From positions 1 through 41,942 of the forward strand of contig NZ_JAGSOY010000043.1 in NCBI RefSeq assembly GCF_018837975.1: a stretch of 41,942 bases of DNA. The letters are read 5' to 3'. The notes below the pieces were generated by a model. It saw only the letters and a list, made by a program, of their open reading frames with translations. It was not told the DNA's origin and did not search any database. The stretch comes from Zooshikella harenae. GTDB lineage: Bacteria > Pseudomonadota > Gammaproteobacteria > Pseudomonadales > Zooshikellaceae. Positions 1-15,000 of this stretch are shown piece by piece (position 1 is the stretch's first letter; each line of letters opens with the position of its first letter). Position numbers and translations under genes: made by a program.

Positions 1-2
1 AA

Positions 3-3000
3 AAATTACTTGAGCACATATACTCAAGTAAGGATAAAACACTTACTCCTCAAGCAATTATCCAGCATACTAATGAAATAAACTTAGACAGTTTAGTTGA
101 ACCGTTAGAAAATAAAGCCCAGGAACTTACTCTTTCTGTTCGCGTCTATGACCACAGGCATTTAGGTGCTTATTCATCAGAAGCAAAGAAAATTATTCGC
201 ATAAATAAGGATGTTGAGAAACCTGCTTTTATACTTACTAATCCCGTACAAGGTACGCAATTATATGCAGGTGATAAAGTTGTTTTTAAATGGTTAGCAA
301 AAGATAACAGTGCTCTGGACTATGTTAGGGTAGTTGCGAATGATAAAACATTACTTGATAAAAAATACACAGAGAAAGTCCGTAAGGATCAGGGCTCATT
401 TGTTGTTACTATTCCCAAGGCATTGAGTAATACTGGTACACCTTCTAGTGAACTTGTGCTTACTTTAACGGCATCTGATGAGTTTAATGAGAATTCAATT
501 GAATCAAACTGGCATTATCCTATTAGCCAAGATCAGAAACCTAACATTAGTATTCGTACTCCAGCACACGGCTCTCGCTTAGTTGAAGGTGAGTCTTTCC
601 AGCTATCTGCACTCGTAAATGATGATCGTTCATTGAAACAAGTTTATTTCTTTGTTGCTGAGTATGAAGGTAGTCAGAAAAAACGGGAAGTGGTGAGACT
701 GAATATTCCCCAGAATGAGCTTAACAATGCAGCAGATAATGGCCACTATTTAGTAAGGATGCTGAGTGTTCCACACTTGCCTGATACTGGAGAGGTAAAG
801 GTTGGTGTTTATGCTAAGGATAGTGCAAATCAAGAAACAGTAGAAATATTAGCGCTTGATATTCAGCATGATAAAAATAAGCCGAGCCTGGCAATAAGTG
901 AACCAACGGGTGAAGTTTCTTTGCTTCCTGGACAAACATTTAACATTAAAGGGGAAGCTTGGGATGATAAATACATTGATATAAATAATATCAAGGTAAA
1001 AGTGGAGTTACCTGATAATAGTGAAGAGATTATAAGTTGGACAGCATTCAGTGCTCAGCCAGAGATTGAAGAAGTCACACTTCCTAACCCAGGGACTTTT
1101 GGCGAAGTCAAAGTTGCACAGCGCTACCATGTTACTTTTAAAGGTGTAGTAACATTACCTGTTAGCTATATAAAGTATGCAGGAAAGCAAGCAGGCGTGA
1201 CAATCACAGTTCGAGATAATGGCTATAATGAAGAGCAAAGCTCTGTTATTCCTTTAAACATCTTAAAAGATGAAAAAGCGCCTAAAATTACAGTCCATTC
1301 TCCAGAAAGTGAACTTTATGATTTACAAGCGTTCGATATTAAAGTTGAAATTGCTGATCAGTCATACATTAAAAAATATGCAATATATTGGGTGGATGGT
1401 GATAAGAAGAAAGAAATCACTAAAGAAGAAGACATAAATAAGGATTATGTATCTTTCTCGAACAATGGCGTATCTTTGAATGAATATAGTCCAGTAACTG
1501 AAACGCACAGTTTAACGCTACGTATTCTTGCAGAAGATGTTTTAGGTAATAAGGTTACTTATGACCATAAAATTCAGTTACATCCAGATCCTGCTCCAAA
1601 AGTTTTGCCATTAGCTGAGTATACTGAGAAAGACTGGAAACAAGGCTTATTAAGCTTGGTGAAGTGGCAAGTAAGTGATAACTATACTTCCAATGAACAC
1701 ACGTTAAAGTCAACGAGTTTGTATACAACATTACGCGGTTTTGGTGTGCAAGGTAATCGAGATCCAACAGGATTTTCCCTTTTCCAAAGTGAACATGCTA
1801 AAAATTATTATCCTCAATTACAGCTAAATTATCCTGAAGTAAAACAAGATATATCCATTATCGTTAATGGTGCACATTTCTTGTTTACTAATAATGGGAA
1901 ATTAAAAACTTCTTTTATTCAGTCTTCCACAAGCCTTTTTAGTGTTTCTGGCGAATCTATTCCTGAAAACATTCAATATCGTATCAAGGCATATGACAAG
2001 AATATATGTCAAGCTAAGGCTAAAGAAGCAGTTGTAACAACTGAAGAGTTAAAAAATCTTAGCTCATTATTTCCCAATGTGACACAAATCCGAGTATATC
2101 CTGAGCTATCTGGAGATGATGAGAATTCCAAACCTGCATTTGACTGGTTACAAGAAATAGTTATTGAAAGGGGTAGTATTCCTAGTAGTTATCGTTATAA
2201 AGCAAATGGACAAGACTTTAACATTGGTCACGCCACAGCAAGAGTAAGTTTAAAGTTATTAGATAAGATTGCTAGTCAAGAGGCAGGGCAACCAACTTGG
2301 GCTTGGCTGACGTTAACTCCAACAGTTACATCATCAAATAAATTATTTAACTATACATCGGCTGCCGTTATTCCTGGATGGGCTCGTCCAGGGGATAGCA
2401 TTAAAGTGTTAACCCACGTTGTTGATCATTTAAGTAGTAAAAGATCACCCGTGTCACTGATACCTCAAGTACAACATACATTACAAAAAGATATTGATCG
2501 ACCTGAAGTAGTAATTGAAAACCCGCTTTCTGGAATGATTGCGCGACCAGATCAACGTTTTGATCTCATGGCATTAGTCAAAGATAATAGTAATGGTATT
2601 GGCAGCCTACAGTTATTTGAAAATGGGCAGTTAATACAGGAAGTTGGTGGTCAATACTTTAAAGAAAGGCCTTACAAGCTTTTTTATCAAGTTCCAAAAT
2701 CCTTTGATCAAGGTGAGCTTGCGCTTCAAATTGTTGCCAAAGATAGAGCTGGACGTAAGTCAATTGAACAAATTGATTTGCCTCTGACAAATAATGAAGC
2801 ACCAGAGCTCAAGCTCACGCGATTTAGCAGCTACTGGGATGGCCGTAAATACAAAATTAATTACACAGACTCAGCTCGAATTAATTACGGAGAGTTTTGG
2901 GTTCGTCAGGGCGAAACCTTTGAGTTAAAGGCATTATTAACAGATGATGTTGGTTTAAGATCTTTTGATGTATATAAAAAGCTCAGGACGGGTGAGCGAG

Positions 3001-6000
3001 AAATTGTAGCAGGAAAAAACGAGTCTTTCATAACGCAATGTCCACACCCTTGGATAACGAATAAAACGTTATCAATTAAAATTTCATTTAATGATTATGA
3101 GCCCACTGAGTATGAGCTTGAAGTTGAAGACACACTCGGTCAGATAACTAAAAAAACAATTTTAGTTCATCCTATGGGGAACATGTCTCCACAAGTGAGA
3201 ATTGTTTCACCTGAAATTAATCAATCAATTGTAGCGGGAATAACAAAAGTTCTGGGCTCAATTGTTGTTGCGGATGACCAGGAGGTTTCCTCTGGTAATA
3301 TACAGGTTTTCCTTAATGGGAAAACGTTGGGAATTAGCAATATTAAGTCGGTAGGAAAGCCAAGCACTGAGTATCAAAAAGCCTTTGAAAGTATTTTTGC
3401 ATCCATTAATGAAAATTACACTTTAGCTATGGCTGAAGAGTTTGGGCGAATTGATAGCCAAAACGCTAAGCAAATTAATTTTGTTATGGAAGTTCCTGCT
3501 GGATTGATTCGTACAGATGAAAAGCATGAGCTGCAGGTCACAGTACGTGATAGCGATAATGCACTAGCTGTGCATAAAATAGAGTTTAATGCGAAAGCAG
3601 ACTCAATTAAACCTGGTGTTATTCTCAAGCCTGACACGTATGGTGCTATTGAGAATGCAGATTTTACGGCAGAGCTTCAGGCATTTGATAATGTAAAAGT
3701 AGGACAGCTGAAATTATTCCGAACATTTGGTGTAAGGTTGCCAAGTGGTCGATATATAAAATTGCCTTATACTGATTTGATCAGAAGTATTGATCAAATA
3801 CCTAGCCAAGATTTTAATGCAATAACTACAGAGCAAAATGTTACGCCACTATATAAGCAAATTATTCATACACCAAGAATCATAGAGCTTATAGAAAAGC
3901 TTAAATTGAATCAGCGTGATGTCAGTGAGCAACATAAATTTGATATTTGGCTTAAGCTTGAAGCTGTTGATGTGTCAGGAAAAAAAGAAAGTGTTGAGAA
4001 AGCATATCGCATACGTGTTGATGAAAAACCAAAACTTGATATTTTAGAACCTATTAATGGAAGTAAAATTGTTGAAGGCTCTAAGTTATTTGTTAATGTT
4101 AATGCTTTTGACGATGTTGCGATAGATCATGTTCGTTTAGTAGCCATTCATTCTGGTAGTTCTAACCCTGATCATATTATTGCGGATATGCCTTTAAGAG
4201 CAGCTCCATATAACTTTGTAGTGGATGTACCTGCTTTTGATAAAAAAGTGAGTAAAAATAATAAACTTACATTGCGTGTTGATGCTATCGATACTTATGG
4301 TGCTACTTATAACGATTTAAGTAACCATAAAAAAACTGAAAAGGTACATTTAGAGATTGTTGAAGATGAGCAGCCAGTTGTAGTTATTTCAGAACCTCAA
4401 GCAAGTCAAAAGATGGGCGATGTTCGTCGTACTGAAGGGCAGTTAATGCTAGTTCAGGTTAGTGCACTGGATGATGTGGGTATCGAGCATGTATCCTTGA
4501 ATGTTAAAGGCCTGGTTACAGGTAATCAGACATTGACTGACACGCAGTTTCCATATGAGTTTTTAATTAATATCCCTTACGGACAAGCAGGTAATGACAT
4601 TTTATTATCGGCTCAGGCGATAGAGAAAAAATATTTACAAGATAAAAAAGCGCGTGTAGCTCGTACAGCAAAAGATACCAAAGTCATCGTATTAAAAGAT
4701 GAAGAAGCTCCTACAATAAAATTCAATAACCCTGCTGATAATAATGCAACTGTGAGGGAAAAAGGCTATTTAGCTTATGATGTTTACGCTGAGGATGATG
4801 TAAAAGTTGCTTCTGTACAGTTTCAGCTTAAATTAGGTGAAAAGGTACTCGCAAAGTCAATTGCTTTAAGTGCACCCTATAGTGGTCAGTTTAAGCTTGG
4901 CACGATAAAAGATTACTCAGGAAACGCTACAGATAATGAAGCTAAAAAATTAAGCTTGACTTTAGAGGCGGTTGCTACTGATGGTGCAGGAAATACTTCA
5001 AAAAAGCATACTAGAATAGTAAGCTTACTGGGGAACCAACCACCCAATTATTTGAATATTAAAGTGTTTAGTAGTAACGCTAAAGAAATATCAACCAAAA
5101 ATATCATTGCTGGGCGTGAAATTGTTTTACAAGGGACTGCCAATGACCCTGATGGTGTTGGAATAGAGCGTATTTCATTTTATCAGACCACTGATTTAAA
5201 TGATGCCGGTAAGGATATTTTATTAGCAACAGATGAGGCAGCACCCTTCCAATTTCACTATACAATGCCCCAAAAAATTGGTGAAAAAGTTCACTTTAGA
5301 ATAGTAGCGGAAGATATAGATGGCTATCGTTCTTTACCTGGAGGGACATTATCACTAACCGTTAAAAAGGATGAGCCTCCAACGGTTTCAATTATTAAAC
5401 CAGACAATAACAATGCGGTGATCATTGATGGGCAACCATTGGATATCGTCGCAGAGATCAAAGACGAACTAGGTGTTGATGGAATAGATCGAGTATTATT
5501 TTATGTTAATGGACAATTAGCAGCCACTCGCTATCAAAGTAAGTCAACTGAAGTAAATAGTTTTGCTCAAGATAATGTTTTCCAAGCCACCATTGATCCT
5601 CCACAGGGTGTGGATAGCTTTGTTGTGCAAGTCATGGCTTACGATATTGCAGGTAATCTTGGTAAGTCTAAAATTGTTCGTATAGGTAAAATTGATGATA
5701 CGGTTCAACCTAAAATTTCGCTACTTTCACCTGTCTCTGGAGAAGTAATCACTGTAGGTGAAGAAGTAAAATTATTTGCAGCTGTTGATGATATTGGCAG
5801 TGATAACCGTCAGGTTAAAGCTACAGTCAGTTATGAGTATCAAGATAAAAATGGGCAATGGCAACAGCAAAAAGAGGTTGAGTTTACTTTACATAAAAAT
5901 GACCAAGACCTTGAAGACGGTGAACCTAAAAGCGAACCTGAAAATCACCGGTATATATATTGGCATCGATTTACTTTAGATATTAATCAAGAACACCGTT

Positions 6001-9000
6001 ATTTACGTATAAGAATAAGAACTTGGGTTGAAACGCAAAATCATGGAAAAGTTTTTGCTGAAGAATCTTTGCATGAAGTGGGTATGCGTTTTAGTCAGCG
6101 TTATTTTATTAAACCTGGTGCTGATGGAACAGAGTCTTATGGCGAAGACATCTTTTATACCGCAATCGATCAGTACAACACGCTCACTCAAAAAGGTGGT
6201 GTCATTACGGCTTGGAGTACATTAAACCCATTAGTGTATGAGCCTAATATTGGTACTAAATCACTTGAGCAATTAGTGGCGGAGAAGCGCCAACCTAAAT
6301 TGTCGCCACGTACAGGCATTTATCTGCATGAACTGTCAGAAGATATTAACTCTAATGGAAAAGATAAACAGTTCTTGTACTCAGCACTACATTCGACACT
6401 GGATGTTTTTAATGGTGTTATTTCTGAGCTAAAAGCAGAAGCAGATTTTATTCTTGCTGGAAAGTCAGCCGTTAAGTTATCAGGAAAAGAACACCCATTT
6501 GTTACTGCTTTGGTTGCAGAAAGAGAAAGCAGTGCAAGTGACTCAGGTAAAGGACAAACTGATGTTGTAGAGGGAAGTGAGCTACTCATTTTTGGCTGGG
6601 AAAACCAAGATCAACATTTTGGAACACAACCAAGCTTATTAGGACGAATTGATCTTCCTTATGATGATGTTTATGGCCTTGCACGGAAGGACAATATTGT
6701 TTTGGTTGCAAATGGCTATGGTGGTGTACAAGTTATTGATATTTCAAACAGAAAAGCACCTTACCATGTGGGTTATATAAAGCCTAATGGCTTTGCTCGT
6801 GATGTTGTTGTTGCAAATGGCTATGCATTTATTGCGGCATCTCATGAAGGTGTGGTAATTGCAGATATTAGTGACCCAACCATGCCTATTGTGTCGAAAT
6901 TAGATACCTTGGGTATTGCTAATAGGCTGACCATTCAAGGAAATAAGTTATACGTCACGGATATGGCGGGTCCAGGTGGTACTTCACAGCTTAATATTGT
7001 TGATATTAGTACACCGCACCAACCTCGTTTAAATAAGACAGTTGAACTCATTCCTGCTAGAAATGACTGGCGTGCAGATGGTGCATATGATGTAGAAGTT
7101 GTTGGCAATAAAGCCTATGTTTCAGTTCATTACTCAGATCAAGAGGATCAGCCTGCGCATGCCTTGGTAGAAGTCATTGATTTAGGGCGTCTTAGTAATA
7201 GTTTACTGGATTCGACACGACCAGCAGTTACTCATCGTCGAGCAACATGGCAAGACAGTGGCGCTAGAGGAATGGCGTTAGCGCGTGGCGCAATCTTTGT
7301 AGCAGGCGGAAAACAGGGTATTGATAAGCTAGAAACTGCAGAGCTTACTGTCACTAATCATTACCCTTCAGCTGGTGAACAGTGGATGCCAAGCGTAGAT
7401 GATGAAGCGACATTAGTTAAAGAAGATAGAATAACCATTGAACTATCAGATATTGTAAATGTTAGTCATGAAGCAGATCTAGCTAAGTATATTGATGTTT
7501 GGTTGCGTTTGCCTGGAGATGGTCAACAAGCTAAAGAGTTGGTAGCAGAAAGTTTAGGTATAAGTCTTTCTGAACTGGATAAAACATTTAGTGAGACAAG
7601 TCAGCCATTATTATTGGGTGAAAAAGTCACTGATTTATTTGATATTAAGTTTCGTCGCCAAAAAGAAAATAATTCAGATAGGATTGTACTTGACAGGCGC
7701 TGGGTTGAATTAACACCTAAAGCAGATGTCAATCTTGAGTTAAATACTCGTTATTACGTACAAGTCAAAGAAGGATTAAAAGCCCTTAATGGGGATGCAT
7801 TAGGTAGCGATTATATTTTTGACTTTGTAACATTTCCTGTCCGGAATGCGATTAAACCAGAAATTGAAGATATTTCTCCAAAAGTAGGAGGTATTCAAGG
7901 TGGTACCAAAGTAGAAATTTCTGGCTATCATTTTGGTGATACACCTCAAGTATGGATTGGCGGTGAACTACAGCAAATTCAGTCAGTAAGTTTTAACGAA
8001 GAAAGCCAAAAAGATGTAATTGAAATTCTGACATCTCCACACTATGCAGGGGCAGCAGAAGTTAAAGTACAAAATACTCAAACACAATTAGACACTTCTC
8101 GTGTCGGTGGCTTTATATTTACAGATCAGCTTTATGTATCCTTCATTGATCCTTCAGTTGTCAATATTAACCAACGAGATACAGTACAAACTGCTCAAAT
8201 AGTTGGTTTAGGATTTCATCAAGGAATTAAGGTTAAAGCTTATCCTTCAGGGCAACCTAATAGTGATAAGACTCGTATTAATGAGGTCGATAATGATAAA
8301 TTAACCCTCTATAGTGCAGAAACACTGTATTGGCGATTACCTGACTTTGGGGGTAACTACCGTGGCTTTGTTGATGTTGAATTATTTGATGAGCAAGGAC
8401 GTAAATTTGTACTTCCCCGAGCTATCTTTTATGGCAAATTGGATATTACAAAGGCGTTAGCAACCAGTTCAGAAAACCCTCTAGCAACAGACTTTATTGC
8501 TCGTAATCCTGTTAATTTACCTATGGGGCGTATTGCTGATATAACAGCCGATGAAACACAAAAATTAATATATGTATTAGGTGTTGGCGTTAATCCAGAA
8601 AGTATAAAGCGTCAGCAACAACACCGAAAAGCATTTGAGCATACATATGTTCCTGGTTGGATCAGTATTATTGATTATCAGCCAGAAATTGAATCTGAAG
8701 AAAACACATTTGCTGATCGATTAGCTCATGCAGCGCCCATGCACAGGCTTGGCTATTATAACCTGCCACAGGAGTTAAAGCCTTATCGCATTCTTCTTTC
8801 TGCGGCAGATAAAAAAGTGTATGTCACTGCACGAGGTTTACACTTTAATGAGTTTGACACTGAATATGAAGATCAAACATGGTTATTGGTATTTGATGCT
8901 ATTGAGAAAAGGAACAGTGGTGATAGTGTTGATCAACCAGATTCAGATAATCGTGGTATTAAATATGCGCTACGTTTACCTACGAATGCTGGGCCAACAG

Positions 9001-12000
9001 ATATCCAGCAAATAGGCAAATTGCTATTTGTGAATTTAGGCGATGATGGCATAGCAGTAATAAGTACGCTTAACCCTGAAAAACCATCATTACTAAAAAT
9101 ACTGCAGCATTATCAGTACAAAGGTAAAACATATAATGTAGCAGCCAAACAGTTGGTTGTTGATGGTCAGCGATTGTATGTTGTCTCTGCACAAGTTGCT
9201 GTATTTGATACAACAAAGCCATCTGTACCTCAAATTGGTGCATTTGAGTATACTGACCCCATCACACCCGTTGCTGGAAAGCATAGACTAGCAGCAGCTG
9301 ATGTTGAGGTGTTTGAAAATAATATACCCAATCTTTGGCGAAAACTGGGGCACTTTGAAGGGTATGGATTTGATGTGCCTGGAAGTGCTGCAAATATTAC
9401 CGCTCAGCAAACAACCGTGGCAACTGTTGAGTATAGTGGTAAAGGTTGTAAAAAATCAGTCAGTAAATATTTAGGTATTTATGATGTCAGTGATGTTGAA
9501 TCGATAAGCCTCATTGATGCTATTAAGCTAACTGATTGTAAAAACGAAAATGCAGGCTTTGACATAGAAAATACTAAAGGAACTCGCTCTAGTTTTGCAG
9601 AGTATCCTCTGCACTATACCAAAGATGGAATTATTATTACGACGAGTAATGGTTGGCCTAACTCTCCTTCTCAGTTGTTTTTAATTGATACAAAGATTTT
9701 AGATATTGTATCGGCTATTCCTGAAGATGGTAGTTTGGGCGTATCAAGAGATACTGAAATTAAATTACAGTTTACACGTTCAATTTTAGACGCAGGCTCA
9801 ATTGAGGAACTTAAAAAAGTAGTTAACTTTTATGAAGTTTCTGCAGACAGTGAAAATAAAGCTGTTGAGTTTGAACTTAAGTTTGATGAGAAACAGCCAA
9901 ACCTGTTGTTTATAAAACCAAAACAAACGCTAACCACAAATACACAATATCAGTTAACGTTATCAGGACAAAAATCCTTACGTCGGGCAAGTGGTTTATT
10001 TAACTATGAGTTAAGATTTACTACAGCAGATTTTATTGGGCCTAATTTACTCATTGAAGATATTACACCTCGAATTGTTCCTGTCGAAAATGGTATTGTA
10101 GAAATAACCCTGCGTAATGTAACAGGTGATACAGTACCTGCCTTTAGTTTTGCCAATCAACTAGTCATTAATAGTGTTGATTCCTCTGCTGTTAGTTTGG
10201 TTCGAACAGATGGTGACTTATCAATTTACAAAGTAAAAGTGCCTAAGGGTTTGCCTGGCGCGGCAACCGTTGTTGTAAAAGATGGTGCAGGTCGTTATGC
10301 AGAACAAGTGGGAGCGCTTATTTATGTAGGACCCATGCACGTTAAAGTGGCCACACCCGAAGAGGGCTCGTTGGTTGGCAATACCTTGGTGACAGTAAAA
10401 GGAGAGGGCTTTCCTTTAGATGCTGCTCAATTGGAAGTCATGTTTGGAGATAGCAAAGCCAGTGATATTAAGGTATTGGATTCACACACATTACAATTAA
10501 AATCGCCTCCAGGTGCTTTGGGTAAAGTCGATATTACAGTTAAAAAGTTAAGTGATAATCAAGAAGTTACATTAGAGAAAGCATTTCGTTACGTGCAGCC
10601 TGCAAAAGCTAATATCGTTACACAGCAGAAGATAACGACTATGGCTATTGATCCATCTTATACCTATTTGATGGTGGGACAAGGTAACTATGTACGTATT
10701 TTTAATATTGATGGCGATAAATTAATAAATTCCAAGGCCTCGTTTGATAAAAATGGAGATGGACAGCTAGATGGTCCATTTAATCCAGATGATTTAATGG
10801 GTATGATTGACTTAGACCATAATGGGTCTGATGATCGTCAAGAAATGCAGTTCACTTTGCCTGATGGCTATATTGCATTAGGTATTCAAGGGTACTTTGA
10901 AAAAGGTACAGATCGAATTTATGTGACCGCAGCTAAACCTGGTTTAACTGAAGCTAAGCTGTTCATTTTGGCTATTGATAAAAACAGAGCCAATATTCTT
11001 CGAGCTTTACCTTTACCTGCCAACTTTGCTCGTGGAATTAGTATTAATAACCACAATGCAGTTATTGCTATGGGTAATGGAGGTGTGGGTCTAGTAGATG
11101 TTTACTTACCAACAAAGGCCTATTTATTTGAAACACTGAAGCTACCTCACCAACTAGATGCATTGGATATTGCTCGACTGACAGATCAGCCTCGTCGTGA
11201 TGTTATGTATACGGTAGTTGCTGGTAAATGGCAGCTTGATACACAGCAGTTGCTAAGCACTGAACGTGCAGGACAAGGTGGCTTTTATATTATAGGCCGT
11301 ACAGAAAAAGGCTTATCAGTACTCAGTCAACTTGATATTCCTGCTAGTCGTGTGATTGTTAAGGGTGAATACGCTTATTTAGCTGCGGGCGAGCGTGGAG
11401 TGATTATTGTGGATGTAAGTAATCCACTGAAGCCAAAAGTTGTCACTCGTGTTAATGGTATTGGCCACGTTTATGATATAGCCAAAAAAGGTCATTTACT
11501 CTATCTCGCACAGGGACAGCAAGGTATTTTAACCGTTGATATTACCAACCCGAAAAAACCATTAATTTTGGAAGGGATGGATGCATTTAAAACGAATAAT
11601 CTGCAGCATGTCATTGCTTTGCCTTTTTCCGCACTTGGTGGGGGAAGTCAAAAAAGTAAGCGTTATCCTGGGGTTATACAGGTAACAAATGATGTTGTGT
11701 TAGCTATACACCGAGTTGATCCTACTAATGGAATTCTTGACTATGATGCTCAAAACAGATTACTGGCTCGGTTAAGGTTCAGTAAGGATATTGATACACC
11801 ACTGAATAAAGATAAGTTTTCAGTGACAGATGCTTTTGGTAAACCGCTGCCTTATACCCTTACCTTATCGGGCAATGATGCGGATATAGAATTGACTGGT
11901 GAACATGGTTTAAACGTAGGGGATCAGCTTGTTATTCATGTAGCAAAAGGCCTGGTATCCCGTGATGAAAATTCTAAAACAAACCTATATACATTAGCGG

Positions 12001-15000
12001 TAACACAACAAGTGCCGCTTATTTTTCGTGGTAAACGGCTTGATATTGTTAAAATTGAGTCAGTATTACCCAGAAGAGTACTTGCAGGTGAGCAGCAGAC
12101 AGTAACTGTTGGTGTATTTGGAGCGCCACTGGATAAATCGCGAATTAAGTTGTGGGTTGCTGGTAAGCCATTTTCTATTACTGAAATAGTAAGTCATGAT
12201 AAACAGGAACGGTTAGCGCTGATTACAGCGAAAGCACCTGCAATTGAAGTGCCTGGTTACTATGACGTCTGGGTAGAAGTTGAAAAACAAGGCTTGTGGC
12301 AAAAAGATAAACTACAAGGTGCTTATGCTGTTGACCAAACTATTGTATTAAACAAAGTAGAACCCGCTTGGGGACCATTAACAGGTGGTACCAGGGTTGA
12401 GTTATATGGTGCAGGCTTTGAACCTGGTAATACCGTTATGGAAGGACTTCAATTATTTATTGGCTCAACGCCAGTAACTGATTTTGATGTTTTGTCCACG
12501 GGCCATTTGCTCTTCAATACACCAAAAGGAGTTGTTGGGCGCCACCCAATTACCCTGGAAAACCGTTTTGGCCAACAGGCTACACTGGATGCTCAGCATG
12601 GCTTTGGGTATGGGTTACAACAGTTGGCTGTAACACAGGCTTCCAGAGTCGGGCCTGTGGCATTAGCCGTTGATGCGAAGACAGGTGTTGCCTATTCAGC
12701 AACAGGTTTTTTCACTGAGGTCACACCCTATAGTGGTGAAGATGCCAGTGTTTTAAAGCCATTCCTGGTTAAATATCGTGATTATTTCTTGCCTGAACAA
12801 CTACGCCTGGCAACTTTTGATATTAATAATCCTACTCAGCCATTATTGGTAGGGGGGGCGCCCGTTTTACCTGATGCTAAACAGAATAGTCGTCAGTTGA
12901 ATGAATTTATTACTAGGAAAAAACTGTTTGTTAAAGTTGCACAGGCTCAGGAAAATAGCCAGTCTCTGGAGGATGTTTTAACACCAGAAGAAGTTAATCA
13001 GTGGTATCAAGTAAAGCATGCCAAACTACCAACAACATTGGATTCACTTGATGTTCAACTAAGTCAACATTGGGAACTTGATAATTCTGGTACTTCAGTG
13101 GTTCAGTCGCAATATGCCTATATTGCAAATGGCTCCGGTGGGGTTGTACAGCTTAATGCAAATGGCCTTGCATTAATCAATTCTGTCAATGATGAGGATG
13201 AAAATAATCATACAACAGATATTGTTAAACAAGGTGATGCACTTTTCTCAGCGGTAGCTATTCCAAATGAGGTTAAGCCCCGCCAGGATCATACCTGTTA
13301 TAGAGGGGGAGCGAGTTTTAATCCAGCTAATGTACAGAGTCTTTCTTATAAAGTGACAGATGACCCTGTAAGCTTTGGTGCTATTTCTCCGGACATAAAA
13401 GGTGGTGCAACCGTTTATTTTGATGGTGAGTGGCTTTTTGCAGGTGGTACCCTAGGTGGTGTTGCTCATCTTCCAATGATAGCTGAGTGCGCGTTCTGGC
13501 GAACCGTTCAAGGTGCACGCAGTGGTGATCGATCTGAGCAGGGACAAACACTTAATGCAATAAACTTGCTTGATCCTAGCTTGATTAAAAAGGAAGAATT
13601 ACCAGCCAATATACAAGATATTGTGAGCTATGGTGATTACTTGATTATTGCGCTTGGTGGTAAAGGCGTTGCCTTTATTCACAAAGATCGCTTGGATCAG
13701 CAGCCTACCTTTATCGCTGATAATAAACTACAACCTATTGCAGGGCGCGTTCGTAAATTAAAATTATTAGGGAATATTTTATTTCTGGCTGCAGAAAGTG
13801 GCTCTGTTGTAGTACTCGATATTAACGATATTCAACACCCTCAAGTATTAACAGCAGGGAATGTTGAGCGCGTCGATGCAATTGACATTTTTAATGACAG
13901 GTTGATAGCGGCTTCAGGTAATCAAGGGTTACGGATTTTTCAATTACCCCATAGTTTTGTTGCGCAGGCAAATGTGAAGCCTGATGGATTTTTGTCAAAT
14001 CATGCTGATAGCGTTTTAACGTTTACTTTTAACGAACCCGTCAGCATTGAATCACTGCAGGAAAAAGGTGCAGTTAATCTAGATCAAATATCTGATATTA
14101 ATGATACCTTGCAACCTGTTGAATTTACGCTTAAAGCAACTGATGAGACTGAAGGTCGAGCTACTCAATTTGCTGTGCATTTTGAAAAACAACCTGCCAC
14201 TCGTTATAAGTTATCTGTTAATCGAGTAGAAAATTTGCGTGGTAGTCATTTATGGGCTCCTTTTATTCGACAATTTAAAACCACGGGAAGTGATGTTCAA
14301 CGTCCAGTTATTAAGCGAGTTGTTCAGGGTACATTACTGGCTAATGATCTTGATGCAGAAATAGTTGTTGAAGGTCAGTTCTTTAAAACAGGCTCTACGA
14401 AAGCTTATTTAAATACTTATCCATTAAGTATAAATGTTATTTCAGAAACAACACTTAAAATTCCTGCGGGTGCGTTACAGCAGTTGAATTTGTCACCAGG
14501 TCAGTATCACTTACGGATTGAAAATGGTGAGCTTTCTGCTGTTTATTTAGGTGCAGTTATTTATGGCGCAGAGATTAATACAGACAATATAAAAATTGAT
14601 TTAGATGCTGGAGAAGTCTCTGGAGGTTATGTTGTAACGGCTTCAACGCCTGCAGGGCAAGGAATTTTCTTACCTGGTACAAAAGTAAAATTTAGGTCAC
14701 ACCGAAATGGTCGTGAAATTAAATCTGAAATAATGCCTGGTGGTAAACTTGTTGATTTAGAAGATGATGTGGTAAGTCTAGAAGCATTTCGGTTTAGGGT
14801 TCCAGGCGTTGAATATCCTGGTGTATTTGATGTTTTTGCGTTGATACCTTCAGGGAATACGATTACTGAAGTTAAACTTGGAGAATTTTCGTACTCAAGC
14901 GGTATTGGACAAGAGTGGAATTTGCCTAACTATCCGCCAATGGAAATAGGGGCCGCAGTAGAAAAAAATAATATTTTATTTGTGGGTGTTAAAGCAGGGT

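Noticed and set aside
423-425. TTG as the start codon of the giant gene
   Set aside because: The frame is open to the left edge, the upstream codons encode a plausible Ig-like domain, and there is no signal peptide after this codon.
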